64,000 nucleotides of DNA from Fuerstiella marisgermanici (GCF_001983935.1 NZ_CP017641.1:310001-374000); one strand, 5' to 3'; positions 55,842 through 64,000 are shown, counted from the stretch's first letter. Translations and numbers: made by a program. The notes: generated from the sequence alone by a model not told the origin.

Positions 55842-55905
55842 CTGCGTCTGACGCAACACCAGCTTGCAGCACAAGGCCCTTCAACACTGCGATGGGGACA
55901 CGGCG

Positions 55906-56142
55906 TTACGCCAAAAACAACAACGCGGAACTCGTTTCCGGCTCGGCACGAGCTGCGCCGCGGTCAGACGCGTGTGCATCGCTGCGATGCGGGCGATTGG
56001 CGTCCGGGCGGGTGATTTCAACGTCTTGAGGTGCCTGAATTCCGAGTTGCACGCGGCTGTTTCCGATCTTTACCACCGTGATCGTGATATTCAATTCGGG
56101 AATGAAAATCTGTTCGCTCGTCTTCCGTGACAGTACCAGCAT
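55906..56142 (-). CDS. csrA: Carbon storage regulator CsrA
   Basis: 78 residues; ATG 56142 with AGGAG eight bases upstream. The core is MLVLSRKTSEQIFIPELNIT, then 'VVKIGNSRVQLGIQAPQDVEI', with the RNA-binding strand-1 residues (L4, R6) and the GxQAPxxxxI motif preserved; the usual conserved Arg region after 'I' is 'TRPDANRP'. It binds GGA-containing hairpins in mRNA leaders and alters translation. The tail after position 47 is longer than in the 61-residue E. coli protein and is low-complexity, Arg/Ala/Ser-rich. No fliW or flagellin gene is near. It converges on the RND pump gene 65 bp away. Confidence 0.93.
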   Translation of the reverse strand: MLVLSRKTSEQIFIPELNITITVVKIGNSRVQLGIQAPQDVEITRPDANRPHRSDAHASDRGAARAEPETSSALLFLA

Positions 56143-56244
56143 CGGGGCGCTCCTTGTGTTCCGCAGAAGTTGTTGTTGACAGTGAACGGCAACTTAATGG
56201 GTGTTTCGGAATCCGTCAAGGGCATTCGGTAGAACAAAATCCGG

Positions 56245-58374
56245 CTATTCGACGTCGGTTGTGGCAGCTGTTTGCTTTAGGATGGGCGTTCCCTGAGCGT
56301 TCTTTTCGGCGGCGTAGATGACATCGACCGCTTTTAGAATTCGGCCGCTGGAGTCCGTTTCTGTCACCAGGCGGCCATCGGCGGTGAAACGTTCCTGCAT
56401 CTTGCCACGAATTCTGGTCCAGCCGATCAGCTGCTTTTGACTATCGTATTCGAATTCGTCGCGCCAGTTTCGAGGCGTGATGATTGCCGGATCTGCGTAC
56501 AGCCCGCCTTTGTCCTGAGTCTTGTATTCCACAGATTGGATGCGGCCGTCAGGGTGGTAGGTGCGAGTTTCGTTTTCCGGCCAGTAGAAAGAAATGATGC
56601 AAGGTGCCGAGTAGTACGTTCCATTGTCCGCGAAGACGCCGATGTCTACGCGACTGGATTCCATCAACGACCCTTCCTGGATCGGACGACGCTGTTGGTG
56701 CTTGACGGTAATGGTGGCCTGCGTGCCGTCTTCGGTCGGCGTGATCGTGATTCCTTCCGGATCGCCTTGCAGCACGGACCAGTGAAATGTCAGCTCTTTC
56801 CCACTCAGCTCCTGGCTCTTTTTCACCGACACGGTCATCTGGCGCGTCTGTTTCAGTGACTGGCAAACTCGAGCGATAGCGGCCGGAGTCGTGAACAGTT
56901 CTTCGCGCGGACCAATGTCGAAGTAGTCTTGGTTGACCTCAAACTTGTCCTCGTCCACGACTTCCATAACTGCGATCGGCGGTACGCTGTCGGGCTGCAT
57001 TTCATGAGCCAACTCCACCATTTTTAGCTTATCGATTTGATAGCCTTGAAACACGGCCGGATGAGCCAGCCCTGTGAGGTAGTCCTGTTTGTCCCGAACC
57101 TGTGAGTTGCTGCTGCGAAAAATCATCTGCACGGTGGGCATCAGGGCTGCCTTTTCAGCCAACAGTTTGCGAGTCTCGGGGCGGAAGGCCGCCAGCGTGG
57201 CCGCGATAGCATCCATGAATTCGCGATCCGAATACGATGATCCCTGCGACACAATGACGTACGGTGTGTTGGCGGGAAAGACATCGCCGTAGCCGCCCTT
57301 GCCATTGGTTCCGGGGTCGTAGTCTCGATGTTCCGGATAAAAGTAAAGATGATTCGTAAAGTACTGAGCCGCCAGAATTGTGGGCGACCGGCCATCAGTG
57401 TACGCCAACCGTGCCTGACTGCGCCAGAAGGGGCTGCTGACAATCGCCGTCGAAGAATTGCCGATGACGATGCCGTTAAAGTGGAGCAATGTCTGCACGC
57501 CGTTGTGTAGCGAATGGCGTTTTGCGGCATCCGAATATTCGATGCGGGCCAGCTGAGGATACCGCTTCCAGTCGAGATTCGAATGATCGGCGTCGTGGTT
57601 GTCGTACAGCACGCCCGCATGTCCGGCAGCTGTGCCTTCTTCGTGCCACTGCTTGAGACGTTCGCTGGCGTCGTCGAAACCCGTCGCAATGGGCTTGTCA
57701 CTGGCCTCATTCTGTCCGTCGCGAAAGAAGGAATGGATCAGCCGTTGAGCAGGAACCCACACACTGTTGGATTCCTGAACGATGGCCACGCCGTTGTGAA
57801 TCGGCGCCGGACGAATCGTCACCTTCTGCTGACGCGGCGTGAACGGTTCTGCTGCTGCCTCAAGCAATTGATTCCAGTCTTCCCGCTGTTTCAAACTATC
57901 CAGATCCGGATCCTTCGAAAGATGGTCCGGGCTGCGAAAACCGTGCTCCACTGCCGCCGTCAGTTGCGTCATGGCTTCATCCGGTTTGTTCTGTCGTGCC
58001 AAGGAGCAGCCAAGGTTGTACAGGCTTGTGGGGTCGTCGGGCAGCAATTTCAGAAGTGCGCGACACTGTGTCTCACCGGTCGCATAATCCCCCTGTCGAA
58101 ACACAAACGTCACTTCTTTGCGTAGACGGTCCACCAGTTCCTGAATCTTAGGTTTCGCAAAAACGCCCTGCAGATCTTCGGCCTTCAGCGTGACACGTTC
58201 CTGTGCCGCGCTGGCCGATTTGTACCTCGTTAGGATCAGCATGCAGGCGGCGATGGCCATGATTGCCGCGACAACCGCAATTCTGTGGTTGGCATTCGCA
58301 GGGCCAGGCTTCACCGGATCAGTTTTGACCGAGCGTTGATCCGGGGTGCTTTGTTCATTCATAGCTAAACTCAT
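56245..58374 (-). CDS. Membrane protein with TPR-like region and large unrecognised extracytoplasmic domain
   Basis: 709 residues. One membrane helix near 30-50 (IAVVAAIMAIAACMLILT), then two TPR-like units at about 95-150 (GDYATGETQCRALLKLLPDD; SLYNLGCSLARQNKPDEAMT). Residues about 165-475 contain an unrecognised domain with HYLT-like features: HGVQTLLHFNG reads as 'HNGVQTLLHFNGIVIGNSST', 'LAAQYFTNHLYFYPEHRDYD', which resembles secreted planctomycete domains of unknown function. The C-terminal third is beta-rich with 'YHPDGRIQSVEYKTQDKGGL' and 'RFTADGRLVTETDSSGRI', reminiscent of RHS/MORN-like DGR turns. No enzyme motif is certain. Its start overlaps the upstream fuconate dehydratase gene by 20 bp, so they are translated from one mRNA. 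Confidence 0.65.
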   Translation of the reverse strand: MSLAMNEQSTPDQRSVKTDPVKPGPANANHRIAVVAAIMAIAACMLILTRYKSASAAQERVTLKAEDLQGVFAKPKIQELVDRLRKEVTFVFRQGDYATGETQCRALLKLLPDDPTSLYNLGCSLARQNKPDEAMTQLTAAVEHGFRSPDHLSKDPDLDSLKQREDWNQLLEAAAEPFTPRQQKVTIRPAPIHNGVAIVQESNSVWVPAQRLIHSFFRDGQNEASDKPIATGFDDASERLKQWHEEGTAAGHAGVLYDNHDADHSNLDWKRYPQLARIEYSDAAKRHSLHNGVQTLLHFNGIVIGNSSTAIVSSPFWRSQARLAYTDGRSPTILAAQYFTNHLYFYPEHRDYDPGTNGKGGYGDVFPANTPYVIVSQGSSYSDREFMDAIAATLAAFRPETRKLLAEKAALMPTVQMIFRSSNSQVRDKQDYLTGLAHPAVFQGYQIDKLKMVELAHEMQPDSVPPIAVMEVVDEDKFEVNQDYFDIGPREELFTTPAAIARVCQSLKQTRQMTVSVKKSQELSGKELTFHWSVLQGDPEGITITPTEDGTQATITVKHQQRRPIQEGSLMESSRVDIGVFADNGTYYSAPCIISFYWPENETRTYHPDGRIQSVEYKTQDKGGLYADPAIITPRNWRDEFEYDSQKQLIGWTRIRGKMQERFTADGRLVTETDSSGRILKAVDVIYAAEKNAQGTPILKQTAATTDVE

Positions 58375-59632
58375 TGATGGCCGCTTCAGTAAATTCGACG
58401 CTGTACCCCTGGTCTGACGGAGGCATATAGCGTCCGGATTTCATGGTCACCGGATGACGAACATGTTCATGCAGATGGTCAGAATATTCCGTGATTCGGC
58501 CATCCAGAGTTCCGGACACGCACACGAAATCGATGATGCTTAAATGCTGGACGTATTCGCACAAACCCACACCGCCCGCGTGAGGGCAAACCGGAATTTG
58601 GAACTTGGCGGCCAGCAGCATCACAGCCAGCACTTCATTGACGCCACCCAGCCGGCAACTGTCCAGCTGGCAAACCTGCATGCCGCCGGACTGCATAAAC
58701 TGTTTAAACATCACTCGATTATGACACATTTCTCCCGTCGCGACTCGAATTGGTGCAATTGCCTTGGCAATTGCGGCATGTCCCAGAATGTCGTCCGGAC
58801 TAGTCGGTTCTTCGACAAACCAGGGCTGGAACTTCGCCAGCTCACGAATCCAGGCGATCGCCTGCGGCACGTCCCACACCTGATTGGCGTCCACCATCAT
58901 GAATGCATCGTCGCCCATTTCCCGGCGCAGAATTTTGCAGCGGCGGATGTCGTCATCCAGGTCGCGTCCAACTTTGATCTTAAAGTGCGACCAGCCGCGT
59001 GTTTTCAGGTCGGCGCATTTTTGAGTCAGGTCGTCGTCCGAATAACCCAGCCAACCTGCCGATGTGGTGTAGCTGGGATAGCCGGAATCCTGAAGCTGTT
59101 CAATACGTTTGGCCTTTGACGTCGCCAATGGCTGCAGTAGTTCAACGGCGGCCGCTGGTGTGAGTGCATCCGTGAGGTAGCGGAAGTCGATACAACTGAC
59201 GATCTGATCGGGAGTCATGTCGCACACAGCCTGCCAAAGCGGTTTCTGCTGGATTCTGGCCCACAAATCCCACACGGCGTTAATGACGGCTGCAGCGGCG
59301 AGATGAACAGCTCCTTTTTCTGGTCCGATCCATCGCAGCTGGCTGTCGCCCGTGATCTTTCGGTATAGCGTCACGGGGTCGGCCATCAGCTGATCAACCC
59401 GAGTGCCCACCAGCAATTCAGCCAGCGACCGAATTGCAGTCACGCACACTTCGTTGCCACGTCCGATGGTAAACGTCATGCCGTGACCGGATAGCTCGTC
59501 AGAGTCCGTGGTCAGAACAACATACGCGGCCGAATAATCCGGGTCCGGATTCATCGCGTCAGATCCGTCCAGCTGCTGCGACGTCGGGAAACGCAGGTCG
59601 AAGGTCTGGAATCCAGTGATTGTGATTGGCAT
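58355..59632 (-). CDS. L-fuconate dehydratase (enolase superfamily)
   Basis: 425 residues from ATG 59632. Choosing this start places the active-site residues K220 (HFKIKVG), D248 (MVDANQVWD), E274 (FVEEPTSPDD), E301 (VATGEMCHN) and H351 (CPHAGGVGLCEY) at exactly the numbers I recall for the Xanthomonas campestris enzyme. K220 and H351 are the catalytic bases; the three acids bind Mg2+. Other family marks are TSAGWLGYSDDDL and YVQHLSIIDFVCVSG. The enzyme converts L-fuconate to 2-keto-3-deoxy-L-fuconate in non-phosphorylating L-fucose catabolism, which marine planctomycetes use on fucose-rich algal polysaccharides. No fucose dehydrogenase or aldolase is adjacent. Confidence 0.93.
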   Translation of the reverse strand: MPITITGFQTFDLRFPTSQQLDGSDAMNPDPDYSAAYVVLTTDSDELSGHGMTFTIGRGNEVCVTAIRSLAELLVGTRVDQLMADPVTLYRKITGDSQLRWIGPEKGAVHLAAAAVINAVWDLWARIQQKPLWQAVCDMTPDQIVSCIDFRYLTDALTPAAAVELLQPLATSKAKRIEQLQDSGYPSYTTSAGWLGYSDDDLTQKCADLKTRGWSHFKIKVGRDLDDDIRRCKILRREMGDDAFMMVDANQVWDVPQAIAWIRELAKFQPWFVEEPTSPDDILGHAAIAKAIAPIRVATGEMCHNRVMFKQFMQSGGMQVCQLDSCRLGGVNEVLAVMLLAAKFQIPVCPHAGGVGLCEYVQHLSIIDFVCVSGTLDGRITEYSDHLHEHVRHPVTMKSGRYMPPSDQGYSVEFTEAAINEFSYE

Positions 59633-59663
59633 AAGCTTGTCGTTGTTTTGCTGTGGCAAACGT

Positions 59664-60617
59664 TTAGCGGCACCGCCAGATGTCGTCCATGGCGATGTCC
59701 AGTTCCGCTGCCTTTGATTCGATGTCGTTGCGAAATCTTTTCGCGTCGACTGGATAGCCCTTTGTCGGTTTCAGGTCTGGCAGATGGTGTTGCCAGAAGT
59801 TGTTGAACTGCATCATGACGACTTCGCGAACATACTTCGACACCATCGACGCGAAGGCAACCGCCAACACTTCTTCGGCTTTCGTACGAAAACAGAAATC
59901 CAGTTGTCCAAGTCGATAACGGGAACTCGGCCCGGATTCTTCAAGCCGAAACACGAGTTCGTCATCGAATGCCTGTGAGATCAAATCGTCGTATCGATTT
60001 CGGCCACCATGCTTGTCGCACACGACTGATCCACATGGCGTGCCATCGCAAATGTCGGTCATCTCTCGTACAAGTTGCAGGGTTGCTGCAGACAGGACCA
60101 TGCCCTTCGAACCTGTGGCTCGCACTCCCCGATTAAATTCAGGAGCGAACATGATTCGGCTGCGTACGCCCATCAATTTTATGCCCGCTTCCTGCAATGC
60201 CGTCGCAAAAGATTCTGCGTCTCGGTCTATATTGGAAGGATCGCAAGCAACTGGCAGGCTGAAATCCGCCACTGTGTTTCGACACACGCCTGCATAGTCG
60301 GCCTCAAACGCTGAGGAACTTACGGAAGCTCCCAGTCGGCCCACCGTGTCGGCTTTGCAGTCAGAATTTCGAAGCAACGCATGGACAGATCGTTCCAGCG
60401 GCGCGATTGACCTGCCAGCCGAATACACCTGCTTGGAATCGCCAACGTGCATTCGCTGGTCGCCTCGCGCGGGCTGGCTGGTCAGCACCGTCTGCAGCGA
60501 CGACCACATGTCTTCGGGCGTTGTGGAATCCGGCAATTGCCAGGCTGTTGCCGTGATGACCAGCGGGCCAAAATTGGGACCGTATCCGGCTTCGTCTGTG
60601 CCGATAAGAAGGGGCAT
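59664..60617 (-). CDS. RNase HII-like nuclease, long planctomycete-type variant
   Basis: 317 residues, against about 200-215 for bacterial RNase HII. The N-terminal signature is LIGTDEAGYGPNFGPLVI, with D8-E9 of the DEAG motif and the G-x-G-P substrate loop. The third carboxylate is probably D201 in VVCDKHGGRNRYDD. The segment EEVLAVAFASMVSKYVRE corresponds to the 'AAASIxAKxxRD' helix, and KGYPVDAKRFRNDI to the C-terminal substrate part. The middle ~100 residues (ESFATALQEAGIKLMGV ...) are extra. It would cleave RNA of RNA-DNA hybrids or single ribonucleotides in DNA. Because of length and altered motif spacing it may be a distinct subgroup. It starts just upstream of the fuconate dehydratase gene, on the same strand. 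Confidence 0.78.
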   Translation of the reverse strand: MPLLIGTDEAGYGPNFGPLVITATAWQLPDSTTPEDMWSSLQTVLTSQPARGDQRMHVGDSKQVYSAGRSIAPLERSVHALLRNSDCKADTVGRLGASVSSSAFEADYAGVCRNTVADFSLPVACDPSNIDRDAESFATALQEAGIKLMGVRSRIMFAPEFNRGVRATGSKGMVLSAATLQLVREMTDICDGTPCGSVVCDKHGGRNRYDDLISQAFDDELVFRLEESGPSSRYRLGQLDFCFRTKAEEVLAVAFASMVSKYVREVVMMQFNNFWQHHLPDLKPTKGYPVDAKRFRNDIESKAAELDIAMDDIWRCR

Positions 60618-60679
60618 CCGAGTCTTTCGTGACGGATCTCACGAACCTGTAAACTGCAGCAATATGGCCAGAATTGTGA

Positions 60680-61309
60680 TCAACGGCGTTTGCGTTTGAA
60701 GCGAATCGCACAGCCGCGTGCTCCGGTTGTTGTGACTTCGGGGTTTCTGCCAGACAGTGCTGCTTCGACCGCGAATTCGACATACTTCACTTTGACCGCT
60801 TCCGCCTTCGTGTTGTCATCCATTGCACCGCGGTAGACAATTTTGCGGTCGCGGTTCAGAACGTAGAACTCGGGTGTGTAAATTGCGCCGTACTCGCGAG
60901 CCACGTCCTGAGTTTCATCCTTCAGGTAGTCGAAGTTGAACTGTTTCTCCGTCGCCCGCTTCTTCATGTTCTCCAGACTGTCGACGGGCACACCGTTGGA
61001 GTTGATGGCTACGAGTTTCACGCTTGCGTTTGATGCGGCGTACTTTTCTGCCAAGGCGATCAATCGATCTTCGTAGTCAACCGAATAGGGACACGTATTG
61101 CAGGTGAAGCACACCACAATGACGTCTGCCGCCGACAGGTCAGACAATGAGTGTTGCTTTCCATCCGTCCCTGTCAAAGCTTTCCATTCCGGTGCTGCGT
61201 CACCAATCTGCGGCTCTGCGTTCGACTTTTCCTGAGCAGCGCCGTTGACGGTGAGAATGAATGGCAGCAGAAGCAATGGTATCTGTATTCGATCTAAATA
61301 GCTGATCAT
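60680..61309 (-). CDS. Exported thioredoxin-fold (AhpC/TSA-type) protein
   Basis: 209 residues from ATG 61309; an ATG-less extension upstream is disregarded. A signal peptide covers about 1-25 (IPLLLLPFILTVNGAAQ). The redoxin fold has IGDAAPEWKALTGTDGK, the strand VIVVCFTCNTCPYS with C70-x2-C73, 'VKLVAINSNGVPVDSLENM', 'FDYLKDETQDVAREYGA' and cis-Pro-like IYTPEFYVL. The family in which 'FTCNTCPY' replaces 'WxCPPC' is common among exported planctomycete redoxins. It probably acts as a periplasmic thiol-disulfide or peroxide-reducing protein; the electron donor is unknown. The Arg/Lys-rich tail (IRFKRKRR) is unusual. Confidence 0.82.
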   Translation of the reverse strand: MISYLDRIQIPLLLLPFILTVNGAAQEKSNAEPQIGDAAPEWKALTGTDGKQHSLSDLSAADVIVVCFTCNTCPYSVDYEDRLIALAEKYAASNASVKLVAINSNGVPVDSLENMKKRATEKQFNFDYLKDETQDVAREYGAIYTPEFYVLNRDRKIVYRGAMDDNTKAEAVKVKYVEFAVEAALSGRNPEVTTTGARGCAIRFKRKRR

Positions 61310-61627
61310 GACTGCTGGCCTGAACGTAAGTGTGGGCATCGAAGATCGGTCCGGTGAAGTTTGTGAGCGTAGCTGGTGCGGCCACTTCAGGCCAGTGTAT
61401 CGAAGGACTGTTGCGTTGAGTAACTTCGTGCGAAAACCGACGTCTTAGCAAATGCCAGCTTGTTGGCAGTTCGAGGTGATGGCCGCTGGTCGGAAATGGC
61501 TTGCTCTCTTCAGGCTACGGCTGTGTGTCACACGACGGTCCGCCAACGTCGACTGATTGGCTTGTGACTATGTGCTAAGGTCGAAGCAGAAAGGCGAGGT
61601 CATGACTGTTGGCAAATTCGTCCAACA
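61310..61627. other. Intergenic region between two minus-strand genes
   Basis: About 318 bp between the DUF4405 gene's stop and the redoxin gene's start. It probably holds the redoxin promoter. I see no recognisable element, RNA gene or repeat. Confidence 0.4.
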
Positions 61628-62161
61628 CTATTGTGGCTGCACAATTGTCATCTGAGCGGCTCCTACGACGATGGCTCCGCAAACCAAAAATGCGATTAGG
61701 ATTCCAACGCCGTAGACCGTGCGAATGCCATCGTCGGGAATATCTGATCGGCCGAGGACACGTTTGGAATACACGCTGCAAATCCAGGTCCAATGCAGCA
61801 TGACGTGAAGCACGACGCCCAGCCCCAATACCGCCAGCATCCCGAACTGCAGACTGCACCACTGTCCGTAGCTCATGCCCCACAACGACCAATCGCGTGC
61901 TGCGATTCCCGGCGGGAACACAAACTGCACAACTACAGCGACGATGCACAGCGTGACAAACATAAGCCCTAGCAGTGAGTCGAGCCAAAAGTTCAACAGC
62001 GTCCTGGAAATCCGCCCTGCAGCTCGCGGCGTTTGGGGCGTTGTGTGTTCGTGGTCGTCATGATGCAGCAACGGCTTCTTTGTCTTTTTGCCGGTGTCGC
62101 TGCTGGCTGGCGAATCGCCACGAATTTTCGATAGCGCATCTGAAGCAGAGTTGTCGTCCAT
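61628..62161 (-). CDS. DUF4405-like membrane protein
   Basis: 177 residues from ATG 62161; a longer frame exists but would overlap the upstream gene. Residues 1-55 are polar and His-rich (KPLLHHDDHEHTTP), likely cytoplasmic. Four hydrophobic helices follow: LDSLLGLMFVTLCIVAVVV, 'SLQFGMLAVLGLGVVLHVML', and 'VYGVGILIAFLVCGAIVVG'. The segment HVMLHWTWI with paired His and Trp matches DUF4405, whose members resemble cytochrome-b-like membrane proteins; haem binding by the two His is possible but unproven. It ends a three-gene operon with a SafE-like transporter and a DUF1559 protein; spacing to the upstream gene is 17 bp. Confidence 0.7.
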   Translation of the reverse strand: MDDNSASDALSKIRGDSPASSDTGKKTKKPLLHHDDHEHTTPQTPRAAGRISRTLLNFWLDSLLGLMFVTLCIVAVVVQFVFPPGIAARDWSLWGMSYGQWCSLQFGMLAVLGLGVVLHVMLHWTWICSVYSKRVLGRSDIPDDGIRTVYGVGILIAFLVCGAIVVGAAQMTIVQPQ

Positions 62162-62178
62162 TATCGAACCATCAGATT

Positions 62179-62925
62179 TCAGGAATTCCCTTCGGCTTCT
62201 GCACAGATCGGGCATGCTTCCTCAGGGTTTTCGGCCGACGCATTTGCTGCGAATGCGATGCCACGACCGACGGTGAGCATGCCAGTGACGATAACACATA
62301 AAGCCGCAACTTTCATCAGTCGCTGCCGCAGTTTCAGCGACGCCATTGTCAATCCGGCTCCCGTGACCAGCATCACCGGGACGGTGCCCAACCCGAACGC
62401 CAGCATCAGCAGCGGCCCCTTCCAGACACTCGCGCTGGCCGCTGCCAGTGCCAGAAACGAATACACCAATCCGCACGGCAAAAACCCGGTCAGAATTCCG
62501 GCCACAAACACGCCAGTTCGCGAACCTCCGCGCAGAAATTTTCCAAACACCGATGCGGTTAAGCATCCGCTACTGCCCTGGATCTTCTTCGAACGAAACC
62601 AACCAGCTGCGAGCATTCCCTGAAACACCAGCAACAGGCCCGCCATAATCGCAAAGCCCGCCTGAATACTCACAACGCTGGATTGCGACGTCAGGAATTC
62701 GGATTCGCTTAACCGGCCTCCCGCGAACCCCGCCGCCATCCCCAAAAACGCGTACGTAAACGTGCGCCCGATACTCCACAGCATCTGCCGATTCAGTGCG
62801 CTTTGCACACCGGTCGTGCCCAGATTCATCGTGGCTGAGATCGCTCCACACATGCCTATGCAGTGTGCTGAGCCAAGCACACCGCTGAAGAAGACAAGCG
62901 GCAATTCGTAACTCAGACTATCCAT
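62179..62925 (-). CDS. SafE/DsbD_2-like six-helix membrane protein
   Basis: 248 residues with six hydrophobic helices. The first carries GSAHCIGMCGAISATMNLG, the H-C-x-GMCG motif of the 'sulfite exporter TauE/SafE' / UreH-like (DsbD_2) family, and the fourth carries GILTGFLPCGLVYSFLALA, the second conserved cysteine motif. The C-terminus adds an unusual ACPICAEAEGNS with a CxxC, possibly metal-binding. Members are linked to copper or cytochrome oxidase assembly and to metal or thiol transport; which applies here is unknown. It begins two bases after the DUF1559 gene's stop, so it is co-translated, and lies 17 bp before the DUF4405 gene. Confidence 0.8.
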   Translation of the reverse strand: MDSLSYELPLVFFSGVLGSAHCIGMCGAISATMNLGTTGVQSALNRQMLWSIGRTFTYAFLGMAAGFAGGRLSESEFLTSQSSVVSIQAGFAIMAGLLLVFQGMLAAGWFRSKKIQGSSGCLTASVFGKFLRGGSRTGVFVAGILTGFLPCGLVYSFLALAAASASVWKGPLLMLAFGLGTVPVMLVTGAGLTMASLKLRQRLMKVAALCVIVTGMLTVGRGIAFAANASAENPEEACPICAEAEGNS

Positions 62926-62927
62926 CG

Positions 62928-64000
62928 TTAGAAGTCACCGACCACGTTGCCGTCGTTGTGTTGAATCAGGTTGTTCAACTGGTCTGCTGCGATGTCTTTC
63001 GAAACGTTGCGAACGGCCCCGTCGCACATCAGCACCAGGAAGCTGTCGCCAATTTTTCCCAGCAGTTCAATGGAGTCTTTGCCGGTGAACTTCAGGCCGC
63101 CCGGTTTAGTCCAGATCTCCGCCGTATCAGGCCCTGCTTCCACGGCCAGAAAAGTGTTGGACGTACCGTCGCGGTAATCCCGGATTCGCGGTGCTTTCGT
63201 GCCGTCGCCGAAGGCCGTGTCTTCCCCAATGAACACATGCATCGCCGTGTGCCCTGGTTTCTCGACGCCTTCAGTCTTGAAGACATCTGGCATCTCTTCA
63301 ATCAGCGTTTTGTTGTGCTCGCTGTCCCAGGGTTCATCCAGGTGAAATCTCTCGTAGAGTTCCCCTCCTTCCAGAAACGGCAAAAGGTGAACTCGCCAGC
63401 TTAGCCCACGCCGAACGTGACCAGGAACATTAACGCCGCTGCCGTCGTAGCGAGGGAACGCTGTGTACACATCGTGATAATTGTGGAAGGCAAGCCCAAT
63501 CTGCCTGAGGTTATTCATCCGTTGAGCAGCGCGAGCTTCCTTGATCGGCTGTTGCATCGCAATAAGCGTAGGCTTCAGATCCTCCAAAAAGACGTCCATG
63601 TCTTCCGGTTTGGACATCGAGTAGTGGACCTGCTTACCTTCTGGCTTCACTTCGACTCGATCGTACACCTTTGCCACGATGGTTGCCCAGGTTCCGGGAA
63701 CTGGGCTGTTGGGGGCGTTGGCCATGCCCAACATCTGAGCTTTCTGCATTTGCACCAGCCCCTGCAACAGGGCCGACAGTTGTGCGGCGGATTGTTCATT
63801 CGACAGATCGGCTGTGATGGTGTTGAGTTGCTTGCTGGTGCCGCCAACGTCAAATGTTAACTGCAGTGATTCCACGGCCTGCACCAAGCCAGCCATGGGA
63901 ACTCGGCCACCCAGCTTGTCTTTGATGACCTTCAGGTCCTTGAAGTTAACGGCCGCCGCAAGATCGTTCAGGGCCGTTTGTTTCCGCAGTCGCGTACCGA
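62928..64000 (-). CDS. DUF1559-domain secreted protein (N-terminus outside window)
   Basis: The frame is open to the right edge, so the visible 356 residues lack the start. The DUF1559 core begins with MNNLRQIGLAFHNYHDVYTAFP, seen at about 165-187 of the visible part, then 'LSWRVHLLPFLEGGELYERF', 'VFIGEDTAFGDGT', 'RDYRDGTSNTFLAVEAGPD' and the typical ending GDSFLVLMCDGAVRNVSKDI. This large planctomycete family usually has an N-terminal type IV pilin-like methylation signal and is exported; here the visible N-terminal part (LNDLAAAVNFKDLKVIKDKL, LTFDVGG) shows an additional upstream domain, so it may be the longer subtype without the pilin signal. The SafE-like gene follows two bases downstream. 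Confidence 0.88.
   Translation of the reverse strand, partial: GTRLRKQTALNDLAAAVNFKDLKVIKDKLGGRVPMAGLVQAVESLQLTFDVGGTSKQLNTITADLSNEQSAAQLSALLQGLVQMQKAQMLGMANAPNSPVPGTWATIVAKVYDRVEVKPEGKQVHYSMSKPEDMDVFLEDLKPTLIAMQQPIKEARAAQRMNNLRQIGLAFHNYHDVYTAFPRYDGSGVNVPGHVRRGLSWRVHLLPFLEGGELYERFHLDEPWDSEHNKTLIEEMPDVFKTEGVEKPGHTAMHVFIGEDTAFGDGTKAPRIRDYRDGTSNTFLAVEAGPDTAEIWTKPGGLKFTGKDSIELLGKIGDSFLVLMCDGAVRNVSKDIAADQLNNLIQHNDGNVVGDF

Noticed and set aside
55843-55855. TGCGT-CTG-ACGCA palindrome after the RND gene as a terminator
   Set aside because: Only 5-bp arms with no U-tract; expected by chance at this base composition.
1-64000. tRNA, rRNA, insertion sequences or integrase
   Set aside because: I looked in the intergenic gaps and saw no cloverleaf, ribosomal or transposase signatures; a covariance-model scan would be needed to exclude small RNAs.

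Overview
The window looks like a chromosomal segment of a marine-type planctomycete (Planctomycetota). The evidence is a DUF1559-type protein with the 'NNLRQIGLAFHNYHD' signature, a receptor-like Ser/Thr kinase beside an ECF sigma factor, a small membrane protein with the 'NPYAAP' leader motif, an enormous secreted repeat protein, and many lone genes on alternating strands. There are no tRNA or rRNA genes, no transposases and no CRISPR array that I can recognise.

Region 1 (1-18267) is a single gene, cut by the left edge. It encodes at least 6088 residues of a secreted or surface protein: a beta-helix-like start, one Ig/cadherin-like domain carrying four tandem copies of a small 'insert' module, nineteen ~218-residue Ig-like repeats that each carry one copy of the same insert, one last Ig-like repeat without the insert, seven fibronectin-III-like repeats, and a short hydrophobic/basic C-terminal tail that resembles a sorting signal. 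This nested, co-amplified architecture is the most striking feature of the window.

Region 2 (18689-30585) holds a secreted PDZ protein, a tight four-gene operon of proteins I do not recognise (19916-22404, minus), a zinc-finger/kinase/LRR receptor next to an ECF sigma factor, a coiled-coil membrane protein, an orphan nitrate/sulfonate-type ABC ATPase, a TPR protein and an HD-domain protein.

Region 3 (30995-40435, plus) is a fatty-acid degradation cluster: acyl-CoA ligase, thiolase, FadJ-like bifunctional enzyme, acyl-CoA dehydrogenase and patatin-like lipase, followed by the chromosome-condensation gene scpA. A PanF-like sodium symporter with its YhdT-like partner lies convergently (40515-42856).

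Region 4 (43173-50188) contains a small membrane protein, a secreted EF-hand protein, a membrane-anchored vWA protein, the overlapping cell-wall genes murC-murB (so this planctomycete makes peptidoglycan precursors) and a lipoprotein-type aldose epimerase.

Region 5 (50327-55841) is a MarR regulator plus RND efflux pair (adaptor and inner-membrane pump), with a near-perfect SlyA/MarR-type palindrome just upstream. The pump has unusual insertions.

Region 6 (55906-64000, minus) holds csrA, a TPR membrane protein overlapping an L-fuconate dehydratase whose five active-site residues fall at the numbers known from the characterised enzyme, an RNase HII-like protein, a thioredoxin-fold protein, and a DUF1559 / SafE-like / DUF4405 membrane operon cut by the right edge.
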